Source: Kaistia dalseonensis
GTDB taxonomy: Bacteria > Pseudomonadota > Alphaproteobacteria > Rhizobiales > Kaistiaceae
Length of the DNA: 64,000 nucleotides
Direction: 5' to 3'
Assembly (NCBI RefSeq): GCF_030814715.1
Contig: NZ_JAUSVO010000004.1
Span: forward strand, 248,001-312,000
In this document: positions 36,367 to 44,510 of the stretch, one piece after another
Layout of the letters: the number at the start of each line of letters is the position of its first letter
How positions within the stretch are numbered: the first letter of the stretch is position 1
The notes under the pieces: model-generated
The model's database searches: none
Told to the model about the DNA's origin: nothing
The model's input: only the letters and a program-made list of their open reading frames with translations
Translations under genes and position numbers: made by a program

Positions 36367-37311
36367 ATGATCGACCGGGCGCGCGGCGACATTGTCGATG
36401 GGCGGATCAAGCTCCGTCATCTCGTCTGCTTTCTCGAAGTGGCGCGATTGAAGAGCGTCGTACAGGCTTCGTCCGTGCTCGGGCTGAGCCAGCCGGCGGC
36501 GTCCAAGACGATCCAGGAGTTGGAGGCGATCCTCGGCGTCGAGTTGTTCGACCGGAGCCGGCGCAACCTGATCCTCACGAGCTATGGCGAGGTGTTCCAG
36601 CGTTATGTCGGCGCCAGCCTGACCTCGCTCAAGCAGGGCGTGCGCTCCATCGGCCAGGCTGAGAGCGTCGTCGCGTTCACCGTCGGCGCGCTGCCGACCG
36701 TCTCGGCCAGCATCCTGCCATCGGCGGTCGTGCATTTCACGGCGCGGCGTCTCGGCATGCGGCCCCGCATCATCACGGGTCCGAATGCCTTCCTGATGTC
36801 CCAGCTGCGCGTCGGCGATGTCGATCTCGTCATCGGTCGGATGGCCGAGCCGGAGGCGATGCGTGGTTTCGCCTTCGAGCATCTCTATTCGGAGGCGATC
36901 GCGCTGATCGTCCGGCCCGGCCATCCGCTGCTGGCGACGCCGAGCTTCGATATCGGCGCGATCGGTGCGTTTCAGATGCTGATGCCGCCGCCCGGTTCGA
37001 TCATCCGGCCGATCGTCGATCGCTTTCTGGTCGCCAATGCGATCGGCCCTCCGCGCGGCGGCGAGATCGAAACGGTGTCGGATGCCTTTGCGCGCAGTTA
37101 TGTCCGCACGACGGATGCGGTCTGGATCATCTCGCAGGGTGTCGTCATCGACGATGTCGCGCATGGCCTTCTCGCAATGCTGCCGGCCGACACCTCGGAC
37201 ACTCTGGGTCCAGTCGGCCTGACCACGCGTGCCGATACGCCGCCGACGCTTCCCGTGCAGCTTTTCGCCCAATCGGTGCGCGAGGTGGTGGCTGATCGCG
37301 CCGGCCCGTGA
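36367..37311 (+). CDS. pcaQ: LysR-type activator of the pca operon
   Basis: 314 residues from ATG 36367 (GGAG five bases upstream); the ATG one codon earlier is too close to that site. N-terminal LysR winged HTH: KLRHLVCFLEVARLKSVVQA then SVLGLSQPAASKTIQELEAI. The C-terminal effector domain follows PcaQ (VGALPTVSASILPSAVVHF, PNAFLMSQLRVGDVDLVIGR). In relatives it activates pcaDCHGB with 3-carboxymuconate or muconolactone as co-inducer. A hairpin overlaps its stop. Confidence 0.93.
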   Translation: MIDRARGDIVDGRIKLRHLVCFLEVARLKSVVQASSVLGLSQPAASKTIQELEAILGVELFDRSRRNLILTSYGEVFQRYVGASLTSLKQGVRSIGQAESVVAFTVGALPTVSASILPSAVVHFTARRLGMRPRIITGPNAFLMSQLRVGDVDLVIGRMAEPEAMRGFAFEHLYSEAIALIVRPGHPLLATPSFDIGAIGAFQMLMPPPGSIIRPIVDRFLVANAIGPPRGGEIETVSDAFARSYVRTTDAVWIISQGVVIDDVAHGLLAMLPADTSDTLGPVGLTTRADTPPTLPVQLFAQSVREVVADRAGP

Positions 37312-37326
37312 CGAGCCGGCGCGATC
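37294..37326. terminator. Bidirectional hairpin between pcaQ and the aldehyde dehydrogenase
   Basis: GATCGCGCCGGC (37294-37305), 9-base loop, GCCGGCGCGATC (37315-37326): a perfect 12-bp stem. The pcaQ TGA is in the loop, and the convergent dehydrogenase gene ends 10 bases beyond. Confidence 0.75.
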
Positions 37327-37335
37327 GGCGCGCTT

Positions 37336-38778
37336 TCAGAACGGATAGTGCTGCGGGCCTTCGATGGTCACCCAGCGCAGCTCCGTGAACTCGGCGATCA
37401 CCGCCTTGCCACCGAAGCGGCCATAGCCGGAGGATTTCACGCCGCCGAACGGCATCTGCGCCTCATCGGCGACGGTTGGTCCGTTGATGTGGCAGATGCC
37501 GGTTTCGAGCCGCTTCGAAACGGCAAGCGCGCGCTTGATGTCCTGTCCGAACACCGCCGAGGAGAGGCCGTATTCCGTGTCGTTGGCAACCCGCACGGCC
37601 TCGTCGACGCCATTGACGCGGACGATCGGCTTGACGGGGCCGAAGGATTCTTCGGCGTAGATGCGCATGTTCGGCGTCACGCGGTCGATCACGGTCGCCT
37701 CAACGATCGTGCCATTGCGCTTGCCGCCGGCGACGACGACACCGCCCTTTGAAACCGCGTCGGCGATCAGCTCGTCCATCCGCTCGGCCGCCTTCATGTC
37801 GACGAGCGATCCGAGCACGACATGACCGCGCGGATCGCCGGCCGGCAAGGAAGCCGCCTTGGCCGCGAACTTCGCGACGAATTCATCGGCGACCTTCTCG
37901 TCGACGACGAAGCGTTCCGTCGACATGCAGATCTGGCCCTGATTCATGAAGGCACCGAATGCGGCAGCGTCGACCGCCTGGTCGATATCCGCATCATCCA
38001 GCACGACGAACGGTGCCTTGCCGCCGAGTTCGAGCAGAACGGGCTTCAGGTGTTCGGCCGCGAGCTTGGCGATGATCTTGCCGACCTTCGACGAGCCGGT
38101 GAAATTGACGCGGCGCACGGCGGGATGGGCGATCAGGGCCTCGATGATGGCGGGCGCATCGGCCGGGGCGTTGGAGATGACGTTCACCACGCCCTTCGGG
38201 AAGCCCGCATCGTTCAGGACCTGGCCGATGAGATGATGCGTGCCGGGGCAGGCCTCGGACGAGCGCAGGATGACGGTGTTGCCGCAGGCGAGCGGAGCGG
38301 CAATGGCGCGCACGCCGAGAATGACCGGCGCGTTCCAGGGTGCCATGCCGAGCACGACACCCGCCGGCTGGCGGATGGCGAGCGACAGGATGCCGGGCTT
38401 GTCGGAGGGAATGACCTCGCCAGTGATCTGGGTCGTGAGCGCGGCGGCCTCGCGCAGGATGCCGGCGCCGAGATGGACGTTGAAGCCAGCCCAGGGGGTG
38501 GTCGCGCCCGTCTCCTCGAGCATCAGCCTGATGAAGTCGGCCGCGCGACTTTCGAGCAGGTCCGCCGCCTTCAGCAGCAGCGCGCGCCGTTCGCCGGGGC
38601 CGGTCTCTGACCAGCTCTCGAACGCCTTGGCGGCCGAGGCGACGACCGTTCCGACATCGGCGAGGCTTGCTGCGGCGGCGCTGGTCGCGACCGCCCCGGT
38701 CACGGGGTCTTTGCGGTCGAATGTGGCGCCGGAGGCGGCGTCCGCCGCTTCGCCATCGATGATGAAGCCGATTTTCAT
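37336..38778 (-). CDS. Aryl-aldehyde dehydrogenase (vanillin/salicylaldehyde type), paralogue 1
   Basis: 480 residues from ATG 38778 with GGAGAG upstream. NAD-dependent oxidation of an aldehyde to its acid. ALDH features: LGMAPWNAPVILGVRAIAAP, NFTGSSKVGKIIAKLAAEHL, catalytic Glu in LLELGGKAPFVVLDDADID and nucleophilic Cys in NQGQICMSTERF. The NQGQICMSTER variant and the GICHINGPTVADEAQMPFGG block resemble vanillin and salicylaldehyde dehydrogenases. Closely similar to the protein at 44511-45962. Located with the coniferyl-alcohol-dehydrogenase-like SDR, so a lignin-derived aldehyde is likely (inference). Confidence 0.88.
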   Translation of the reverse strand: MKIGFIIDGEAADAASGATFDRKDPVTGAVATSAAAASLADVGTVVASAAKAFESWSETGPGERRALLLKAADLLESRAADFIRLMLEETGATTPWAGFNVHLGAGILREAAALTTQITGEVIPSDKPGILSLAIRQPAGVVLGMAPWNAPVILGVRAIAAPLACGNTVILRSSEACPGTHHLIGQVLNDAGFPKGVVNVISNAPADAPAIIEALIAHPAVRRVNFTGSSKVGKIIAKLAAEHLKPVLLELGGKAPFVVLDDADIDQAVDAAAFGAFMNQGQICMSTERFVVDEKVADEFVAKFAAKAASLPAGDPRGHVVLGSLVDMKAAERMDELIADAVSKGGVVVAGGKRNGTIVEATVIDRVTPNMRIYAEESFGPVKPIVRVNGVDEAVRVANDTEYGLSSAVFGQDIKRALAVSKRLETGICHINGPTVADEAQMPFGGVKSSGYGRFGGKAVIAEFTELRWVTIEGPQHYPF

Positions 38779-38835
38779 GGTTCTCTCCTTGTCAGGATGC
38801 CAGCCATACAGGGCGGGCATGGACGCGTCGCCGGC

Positions 38836-39621
38836 TCAGAAGCCGATGACGTCCGCATTGATGGAAGCTTCCAGTCCGCCATCGACCGGCAGGTTGGCGC
38901 CGTTGATCCAGCGGGCGCCGTCGGAGGCGAGGAACAGGATCGCCGGGGCGATGTCGGGCGCGCTTCCCGCCCGGCCGACGCGCGTGATGTCGCTGTCGAC
39001 GCGCGCATCGCCGAAGACCTGCCGGAACTCCTTGAGGATCGGCGTCGTGACCGGGCCGGGGCTGACCGCGTTGACGCGAATGCCGCGATCGCGGAACAGG
39101 CTCTGATGGGCGGCGCGCTGCGTCCAAAGCAGCAGCGCCTCCTTCGAGACCGGATAGCCTTCGCCCTCAGCAATGGCGAATTCCTTCACGATCTCCTCCG
39201 GGTCCGGGAATCCCTGCACGCCGACGAGGCCCTTGGCCCGTTCGAGATTGGCGCGCCAGCCATAGCCGGCGATCGAGGCGACGTTCACGATGGCGCCGCC
39301 CTCGCGAAGGCGCGGCGCGACGGCCTCGGACAGAGCCCGGAGACCATAGAAATTGATCGCGATCGTCTTGGCGTCGCCGAGCGTCCCCGAAACGCCGGCC
39401 ACATTGGCGAGAGCGTCGATGCGCTGCGGCAGGCGCGAGACCAGATCCGCGATCGATGATGGCGACGACAGGTCGGCCTCGATGAAGGACGACATCGTGC
39501 CTGCTGGCAGGCGCTGGTCGACGCCGATGACGTCGGCGCCCAGGGCCAGCGCGAGCTCAGCGGTGCGGGCGCCAATGCCGGACGATACGCCGGTGATGAG
39601 GATGGTCTTGCCGAACAGCAT
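38836..39621 (-). CDS. Short-chain dehydrogenase, coniferyl-alcohol dehydrogenase-like
   Basis: 261 residues. Classical SDR: cofactor loop TGVSSGIG (residues about 10-17) and catalytic Tyr/Lys in EGYPVSKEAL. The extended segment between the NAG-like strand and the active site (NLERAKGLVGVQGFPDPEEI) is typical of the CalA/3-alpha-hydroxysteroid dehydrogenase group, which oxidises coniferyl alcohol. Substrate is inferred from family and neighbours. Part of the minus-strand set with the aldehyde dehydrogenases and the LIV-type importer; gap to livM is 36 bases. Confidence 0.82.
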   Translation of the reverse strand: MLFGKTILITGVSSGIGARTAELALALGADVIGVDQRLPAGTMSSFIEADLSSPSSIADLVSRLPQRIDALANVAGVSGTLGDAKTIAINFYGLRALSEAVAPRLREGGAIVNVASIAGYGWRANLERAKGLVGVQGFPDPEEIVKEFAIAEGEGYPVSKEALLLWTQRAAHQSLFRDRGIRVNAVSPGPVTTPILKEFRQVFGDARVDSDITRVGRAGSAPDIAPAILFLASDGARWINGANLPVDGGLEASINADVIGF

Positions 39622-39657
39622 GGTTCTGCCTTTCGTTACTGTTGTCTTGAATGGAAG

Positions 39658-40713
39658 CTAGGACGTGCCGGCCGAAGGCGCTGCGCCGTCATTCGGAATG
39701 GCCGTCCGGGCTGCCGGCCGGATGCCGAGGATGCGGTAGCCGAGCGGCAGCAGGTTCAGGCCATAGCGCCGCTCCAGCCAGCCCCATATGCCGCGTGGCA
39801 CGAAGAGTGAGAAGATGAGGGCCGTGGCGCCGAGCCCGACCAGGTACCAGACACCGCTCGCGCCGAACCAGGCTTCGATCAGGAAGAAGATCAGCGCGCC
39901 CAATATGGCACCCTCGAAGGTGCCGAGGCCACCGACCAGCACCATGAAGATCATGTAGGCCGTCCATTGGACACCGAAATAGGTCTTGGGCTGGAAGGTG
40001 ATCGCGGTGGCGAGCCAGAGCGCGCCGGCGAGCGCGGCGCCGAAGGCGGCGAAGACGAAGATGATCCGCTTCGTTCCCATGACGCGCACGCCCAGTGCGG
40101 CGGCGGCCTCCTCATTGTCGCGGATCGCCTGGATCGCGGACCCGATGCGGCTCCTGAGCAGGACGAACAGGATGACGAGGATGACCGTCATCGAGCCGAG
40201 CGCGACCCAGTAGTTGAGCGCGTGCCGGGTATCGGCCTCATAGGCGTTGAGCGCGATCAGCGAGGTGCCGGTCTCGCCCTGCACGAGGCTATCGAGATTG
40301 ACGAGCAGGTGACAGAGCTCGGCCACGACCCACATGCCGATCGCGAATTCGCCCCCCTTGAGCCGCAGCATGAAGCTGGAGATCGGCAGCGAGACGGCCG
40401 CGATGATGACGGCCGCAAGGATAAGCGACGCGTAGACATTGACGCCCGCATCGGCGAGCCGCACGGCGGCATAGGCGCCGAGGCCGAAGAAGGCCTGCTG
40501 ACCGACGGAGACGAGGCCGCCATAGCCGGCGAGCGCGTTCCATGTCACGGCGAGGATGACGTAGATGAAGAGCGTCGTCAGCTTGTCGATCGCGTTGTTG
40601 TCGAAGAAGAGCGGCCCCGTCGCGAGGATGGCGAGAACGATGGCCGCGCCGAGGATGGATATGCGCGAAAGCGGGGTCCATCGCTCGACCCGGATGGCTG
40701 GATCCTGGCTCAT
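39658..40713 (-). CDS. Branched-chain-amino-acid-type ABC permease (LivM family)
   Basis: 351 residues from ATG 40713, overlapping livH by 4 bases; longer frames upstream lie within livH and are discarded. About nine membrane segments. LivM signature AGYGGLVSVGQQAFFGLGAY and the EAA-like cytoplasmic loop RDNEEAAAALGVRVMGTKR. Last gene of the importer (SBP-livG-livF-livH-livM). In aromatic-catabolic loci such importers often bring in benzoate-like acids or phenylpropanoids. Confidence 0.92.
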   Translation of the reverse strand: MSQDPAIRVERWTPLSRISILGAAIVLAILATGPLFFDNNAIDKLTTLFIYVILAVTWNALAGYGGLVSVGQQAFFGLGAYAAVRLADAGVNVYASLILAAVIIAAVSLPISSFMLRLKGGEFAIGMWVVAELCHLLVNLDSLVQGETGTSLIALNAYEADTRHALNYWVALGSMTVILVILFVLLRSRIGSAIQAIRDNEEAAAALGVRVMGTKRIIFVFAAFGAALAGALWLATAITFQPKTYFGVQWTAYMIFMVLVGGLGTFEGAILGALIFFLIEAWFGASGVWYLVGLGATALIFSLFVPRGIWGWLERRYGLNLLPLGYRILGIRPAARTAIPNDGAAPSAGTS

Positions 40714-41609
40714 GCGGAACGCCTTACGGTTTTGCGGAACGTGGTGCCGATCGTGTCGAGATGGAGACGTCCGAACAGCACGGCGAGGAAGACGGCGTGG
40801 CCGGTGATCAGGAAGCCCTGCGGGCTGATCTGGGCGCCGACGCTCTGGGCGACGCCGAGCACGATGCCGCCGATGAGCGTGCCCCAAAGTGAGCCGGCGC
40901 CACCAATGACGGCCGCCTCGAAGGCGAAGATCAGCTGCGGTCCGCCGGCATAGGCATCGAAGGTCGCCCGCATGCCGAGGAAGGCGCCGGCGATGCCCAC
41001 GGTCACGAGGGCGATGGCAGCGGCCGCGGCGTTCACACGCTTGGCGTTGATGCCGATGAGGCCGACCGTATCCGGATCCTCGGCCGTGGCTCGGATCGCT
41101 CGTCCGAGCTGTGTCCGGGTCAGGAAAAGCTGCAATCCGCCGAGAATGATGATCGCCGTCACGAAGGTCAGCGCAGCGAGCTTGCCGATATAGATGTCGT
41201 CGGTGATCGACCAGCTGTCATAGGAAAGCTCGTCGATGAAGGGTGCGAGCGAGCGCGTATCGGCGCCGAACTGCTCAAACAGCAGATTGTCGACCACGAT
41301 CGACAGGCCGAAGGTCGACAGGATCGGCACCAGCAGGCCGCCGCGCTGGCTCCGCTCCAGGATCGTTCGTTGCAGGACCCAGCCGAGCGCCGCCATGGCA
41401 GGCAGCACCAGGATCAGGGCCGTGAACGGATTGAGCCCATATTGATCGGCGAGCACGAACAGCGCGAATGCGGCGACGATGGCGAGGCTGCCATGCGCCA
41501 GATTGATCATGCGCATCACGCTGAACATGAAGGAAAGACCACAGGCGATCACCGCATAGTAACCACCGAGCAGGATGCCCTGCACGATCTGGTTGACCCA
41601 AATCATCAT
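40710..41609 (-). CDS. Branched-chain-amino-acid-type ABC permease (LivH family)
   Basis: 299 residues; starts with two Met codons (41609, 41606) overlapping the livF stop. LivH features: IVQGILLGGYYAVIACGLSF, RMINLAHGSLAIVAAFALF, the cytoplasmic loop RAIRATAEDPDTVGLIGINA, and GGAGSLWGTLIGGIVLG near the end. Forms the transmembrane heterodimer with the LivM-type protein. Confidence 0.92.
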   Translation of the reverse strand: MMIWVNQIVQGILLGGYYAVIACGLSFMFSVMRMINLAHGSLAIVAAFALFVLADQYGLNPFTALILVLPAMAALGWVLQRTILERSQRGGLLVPILSTFGLSIVVDNLLFEQFGADTRSLAPFIDELSYDSWSITDDIYIGKLAALTFVTAIIILGGLQLFLTRTQLGRAIRATAEDPDTVGLIGINAKRVNAAAAAIALVTVGIAGAFLGMRATFDAYAGGPQLIFAFEAAVIGGAGSLWGTLIGGIVLGVAQSVGAQISPQGFLITGHAVFLAVLFGRLHLDTIGTTFRKTVRRSA

Positions 41610-42331
41610 GCGTGCACCCTCCCTTTTGCACTGCCGAGCCCGAAATAGGCTTCGGAAACCTGCTCGCGCGTGATCTCGCCGCGCTTGCCTTCCAGCACGA
41701 TCTTGCCTTCGAGCATGCAGACGATGCGATCGGCGACACGCATGGCCCGGCGCAGATCCTGCTCGACCAGGATGATCGTCGTGCCGCCATGGATGAGGGT
41801 GTCGAGCGAGGCATAGACGCGGTCGACCGCGAGCGGCGACAGGCCGAGCGAAACTTCGTCGAGAAGCAGGATCTCAGGGTTGGTCATCAGCGCACGGCCG
41901 ATCGCCGTCGCCTGTTGCTCGCCGCCCGAGAGGTTGCCCGCCTTGGCCTTGCGGCGCGGCACGAGATTGGGAAACGCCTCGAAGACGCGATCGATGGTCC
42001 ACGGCCCCTTGCGGCCGGCCGAGCGTGCGAGGATCAGGTTTTCCTCGACCGTCATCTGGCTGAACAGGCGCCGGCCTTCCGGCACGAGCGCGACGCCGAG
42101 CCCGACGCGGCTATGGGCCGGAATATGCGTGATATCCACGCCGTCGAAATGCACGCTGCCACCAGCCGGCAGATGGGCGCCGGCAATGGCGCGCAGCAGT
42201 GTTGTCTTGCCGGCGCCGTTGGCGCCGACAAGCGCGACCGTCTCGCCTTTTTCCACGGTGAGATCGACGCCGCGCACCGCCTGGAGCAGGCCGTGGCGAA
42301 CATCCAGTTTCTTGATTTCGAGGAGGCTCAT
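41606..42331 (-). CDS. LivF-type ABC ATPase
   Basis: 241 residues. Walker A GANGAGKTT, signature LSGGEQQATAIGRAL, Walker B ILLLDEVSLGLSP and switch ILVEQDLRRAM. LivF-type proteins have EVSLGLAP-like Walker B, as seen. Overlaps livG by 4 bases and livH by 4 bases. Confidence 0.93.
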   Translation of the reverse strand: MSLLEIKKLDVRHGLLQAVRGVDLTVEKGETVALVGANGAGKTTLLRAIAGAHLPAGGSVHFDGVDITHIPAHSRVGLGVALVPEGRRLFSQMTVEENLILARSAGRKGPWTIDRVFEAFPNLVPRRKAKAGNLSGGEQQATAIGRALMTNPEILLLDEVSLGLSPLAVDRVYASLDTLIHGGTTIILVEQDLRRAMRVADRIVCMLEGKIVLEGKRGEITREQVSEAYFGLGSAKGRVHA

Positions 42332-43080
42332 TCCGCGCTTCCTCCCAGATAGGCCTCGACCACGGCAGGCGTCTTCATCACCATGGCGGGATCGCCATCG
42401 GCAATGATGCGGCCCTGGTCCATGCAGATCAGTCGATCGGCCACTTCGAGCAGGATGTGGACGATGTGCTCGATCCAGACGATGGCGATGTTGCGCCGGC
42501 GGAGTTCGCGGATCGTGGCGACCAGTTCGTTCGCCTCCCCGTCGGTCAGTCCGCCACCGATTTCGTCGAGCAGCAGCAGCTTGGGATTGGTCGCGAGCGC
42601 CCGCGCCAGCTCGAGCCGCTTGCGGTCGAGCAGGCCGAGCGTCTCGGCGCGGCGGTTCGCGAGATGGAACATGCCGCAGAGGCGCAGCGAATCCAGCGCG
42701 CGCTCATAGCCTTCCTCGCGGGCGAAATTGCCGCCATTCGCCGCCGCGACGAAGACGTTCTCGAACACGGTCATGCCACCGAAGGGCCGCGGAATCTGAT
42801 GCGTCCGAACGATCCCACGCCGGCAGCGTTCCGATGCCGGGACATCGGTGACGTCCTCGCCGAGAAAATTGATCGTGCCGCTTGTCGGCGGATGTGCCCC
42901 GACGAGCACGCTCAGGAAGGTGGTCTTGCCGGCGCCGTTTGGGCCGACAATCCCGACCGCCTCGTCGGCGCGCATGGAGAAGTCGATCTGGTCGAGGACG
43001 ACGAGCGCACGGAAGCGCTTCTGAAGTCCCGTGACCGTGATGATCGGCTGGCCTTTTGCCTCGCTCACGCTTTGATCCAT
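42328..43080 (-). CDS. LivG-type ABC ATPase
   Basis: 250 residues from ATG 43080; an upstream open extension (to 43266) is unconserved and overlaps the intergenic region and the binding-protein gene. Walker A GPNGAGKTT, RTHQIPRPFGGMTVFENV (LivG-type Q loop), Walker B LLLLDEIGGGLTD, switch VWIEHIVHILL. The D-loop GGGLTDGEANELV is typical of LivG. The sequence ETLGLLDRKRLELARAL replaces the usual LSYGQQR signature; this looser form is common in LivG. Confidence 0.92.
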   Translation of the reverse strand: MDQSVSEAKGQPIITVTGLQKRFRALVVLDQIDFSMRADEAVGIVGPNGAGKTTFLSVLVGAHPPTSGTINFLGEDVTDVPASERCRRGIVRTHQIPRPFGGMTVFENVFVAAANGGNFAREEGYERALDSLRLCGMFHLANRRAETLGLLDRKRLELARALATNPKLLLLDEIGGGLTDGEANELVATIRELRRRNIAIVWIEHIVHILLEVADRLICMDQGRIIADGDPAMVMKTPAVVEAYLGGSAE

Positions 43081-43154
43081 TCGGGTCTGCTCTGTCGTCG
43101 CGACAGGAAAGGGAGAGGGTGCCTCCCGCACCGATATGCGGGAGGCCAGTCCGG

Positions 43155-44468
43155 TCAGCCGTTGAGCGGCAGCAGCTTGGCACCGACAGGCACGTTGGGA
43201 TCCGTCACGTTCTCGGTCACGACATAGTCGAGCTTGAACTTCGAACCCGCCGGCGCCTTGACCCATTGCGTGCCGATGATCGGGCCCGGCGAGACATTCG
43301 GGACGGGACCGCTGCCGAAATCGACCTTGCCGCCGATCGTCGTCGTCTTCAGCGAGCCGATCGCCTTGGCGACTTCTGCCTTGTTCTTCGGATCGGTGCT
43401 GGCCTGAAGGGCCGAGACGCCGGCATCAAGCAGAGAGAGCGTCGCGCCCAGCTGCTGGGTCCACTGCTTGCCGCTCGCCGCCTCATAGCCATCGGCCAGT
43501 TCGGGGCCCGTCACGCCGGTCAGGGTCGAGGTATAAGGGAACGTCTTGTGCCAATAAGCGGCGCTCGAAATGTTGAAGCCGATATTGCCGAGCGCCTCGA
43601 TGCCGTCGGGGAACAGGCCGGTCTTGGCGACCTGGCAGATCTTCAATTGCCGGCGCAGGCCCTGCTGGGCCGCCTGGCGCCAGAACGCGGCGAAATCAGG
43701 CGGGATCGGGAAGGACGAGAAGATCTCGATCTTCTCTTTCTTGAACTGGGCGATCTGGGCCGAATAATCGGTGGTGCCGTCCTCATAGGGGCCGGGATCG
43801 ACGATCGTGAAGCCATCCTTGGCGAGCAGGGGCGCCAGATTGGCGCGCACCGCATTGCCGTCGGCATCGTTGGGATAGAGAACGCCGACCTTCTTGTTCG
43901 TCTCCAGCAGGTTCCACTGCGAGACATAGGTCTTGTGGAATTCGCCGACGCCGAAGCCGAAATGATAGGTCCATTTGAAGGGCGAGGGCTCGCCCGGCTT
44001 CGCGCCACGGCCGAAATACCAGGCTTCCCACGGCATGACCGTCGAAAGGCACGGCACGCCGGCGGCTTCGCAGGCGTCGGCAACCGGGTTGATCGTCTCC
44101 GGCGTCGAAACAGCCAGGATCAGATCGACCTGATCGCTGTTGATCAGCGATTTCGCCAACTGGCTGGCGCGCGACGGGTCCGACTGGGTGTCGACGTCGA
44201 TGATCTGGACTTCATAGGTCTTGCCGCCGATCGCGAGGCCCTTGGCGAGCGCCTTGCGGGCGAGATCGAGCACATAGCCGTCCGTCTGGCCGAAGCCGGA
44301 CAGGGCGCCCGTGCGCGGGCTGACAAAGCCGACCTTGATGACATTCTCGGCGCCGGCCGCGAATACTCTTCCCTGCGTCGCGAGCATCAGGCCACCGGCC
44401 CCGATCCCGGCCATCAGCTGGCGGCGGTTCGGGCGCAGGCCCGTCAGATTGATCAGATGACTGGACAT
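43155..44468 (-). CDS. ABC transporter substrate-binding protein, Peripla_BP_6/LivK family
   Basis: 437 residues; ATG 44468 after GGGAGGAACGA. Tat-like signal (NRRQLMAGIGAGGLMLATQG). Leu/Ile/Val-type binding fold: VIKVGFVSPRTGALSGFGQT, DVDTQSDPSRASQLAKSLIN and VDLILAVSTPETINPVADAC. The size is larger than amino-acid LivK (about 370), as in versions that bind aromatic acids. First gene of the importer part; the second aldehyde dehydrogenase gene is just upstream on the same strand. Confidence 0.9.
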   Translation of the reverse strand: MSSHLINLTGLRPNRRQLMAGIGAGGLMLATQGRVFAAGAENVIKVGFVSPRTGALSGFGQTDGYVLDLARKALAKGLAIGGKTYEVQIIDVDTQSDPSRASQLAKSLINSDQVDLILAVSTPETINPVADACEAAGVPCLSTVMPWEAWYFGRGAKPGEPSPFKWTYHFGFGVGEFHKTYVSQWNLLETNKKVGVLYPNDADGNAVRANLAPLLAKDGFTIVDPGPYEDGTTDYSAQIAQFKKEKIEIFSSFPIPPDFAAFWRQAAQQGLRRQLKICQVAKTGLFPDGIEALGNIGFNISSAAYWHKTFPYTSTLTGVTGPELADGYEAASGKQWTQQLGATLSLLDAGVSALQASTDPKNKAEVAKAIGSLKTTTIGGKVDFGSGPVPNVSPGPIIGTQWVKAPAGSKFKLDYVVTENVTDPNVPVGAKLLPLNG

Positions 44469-44510
44469 TCGTTCCTCCCTCTTCGTTCCCGATGCGTCGA
44501 AGGCCCGACG

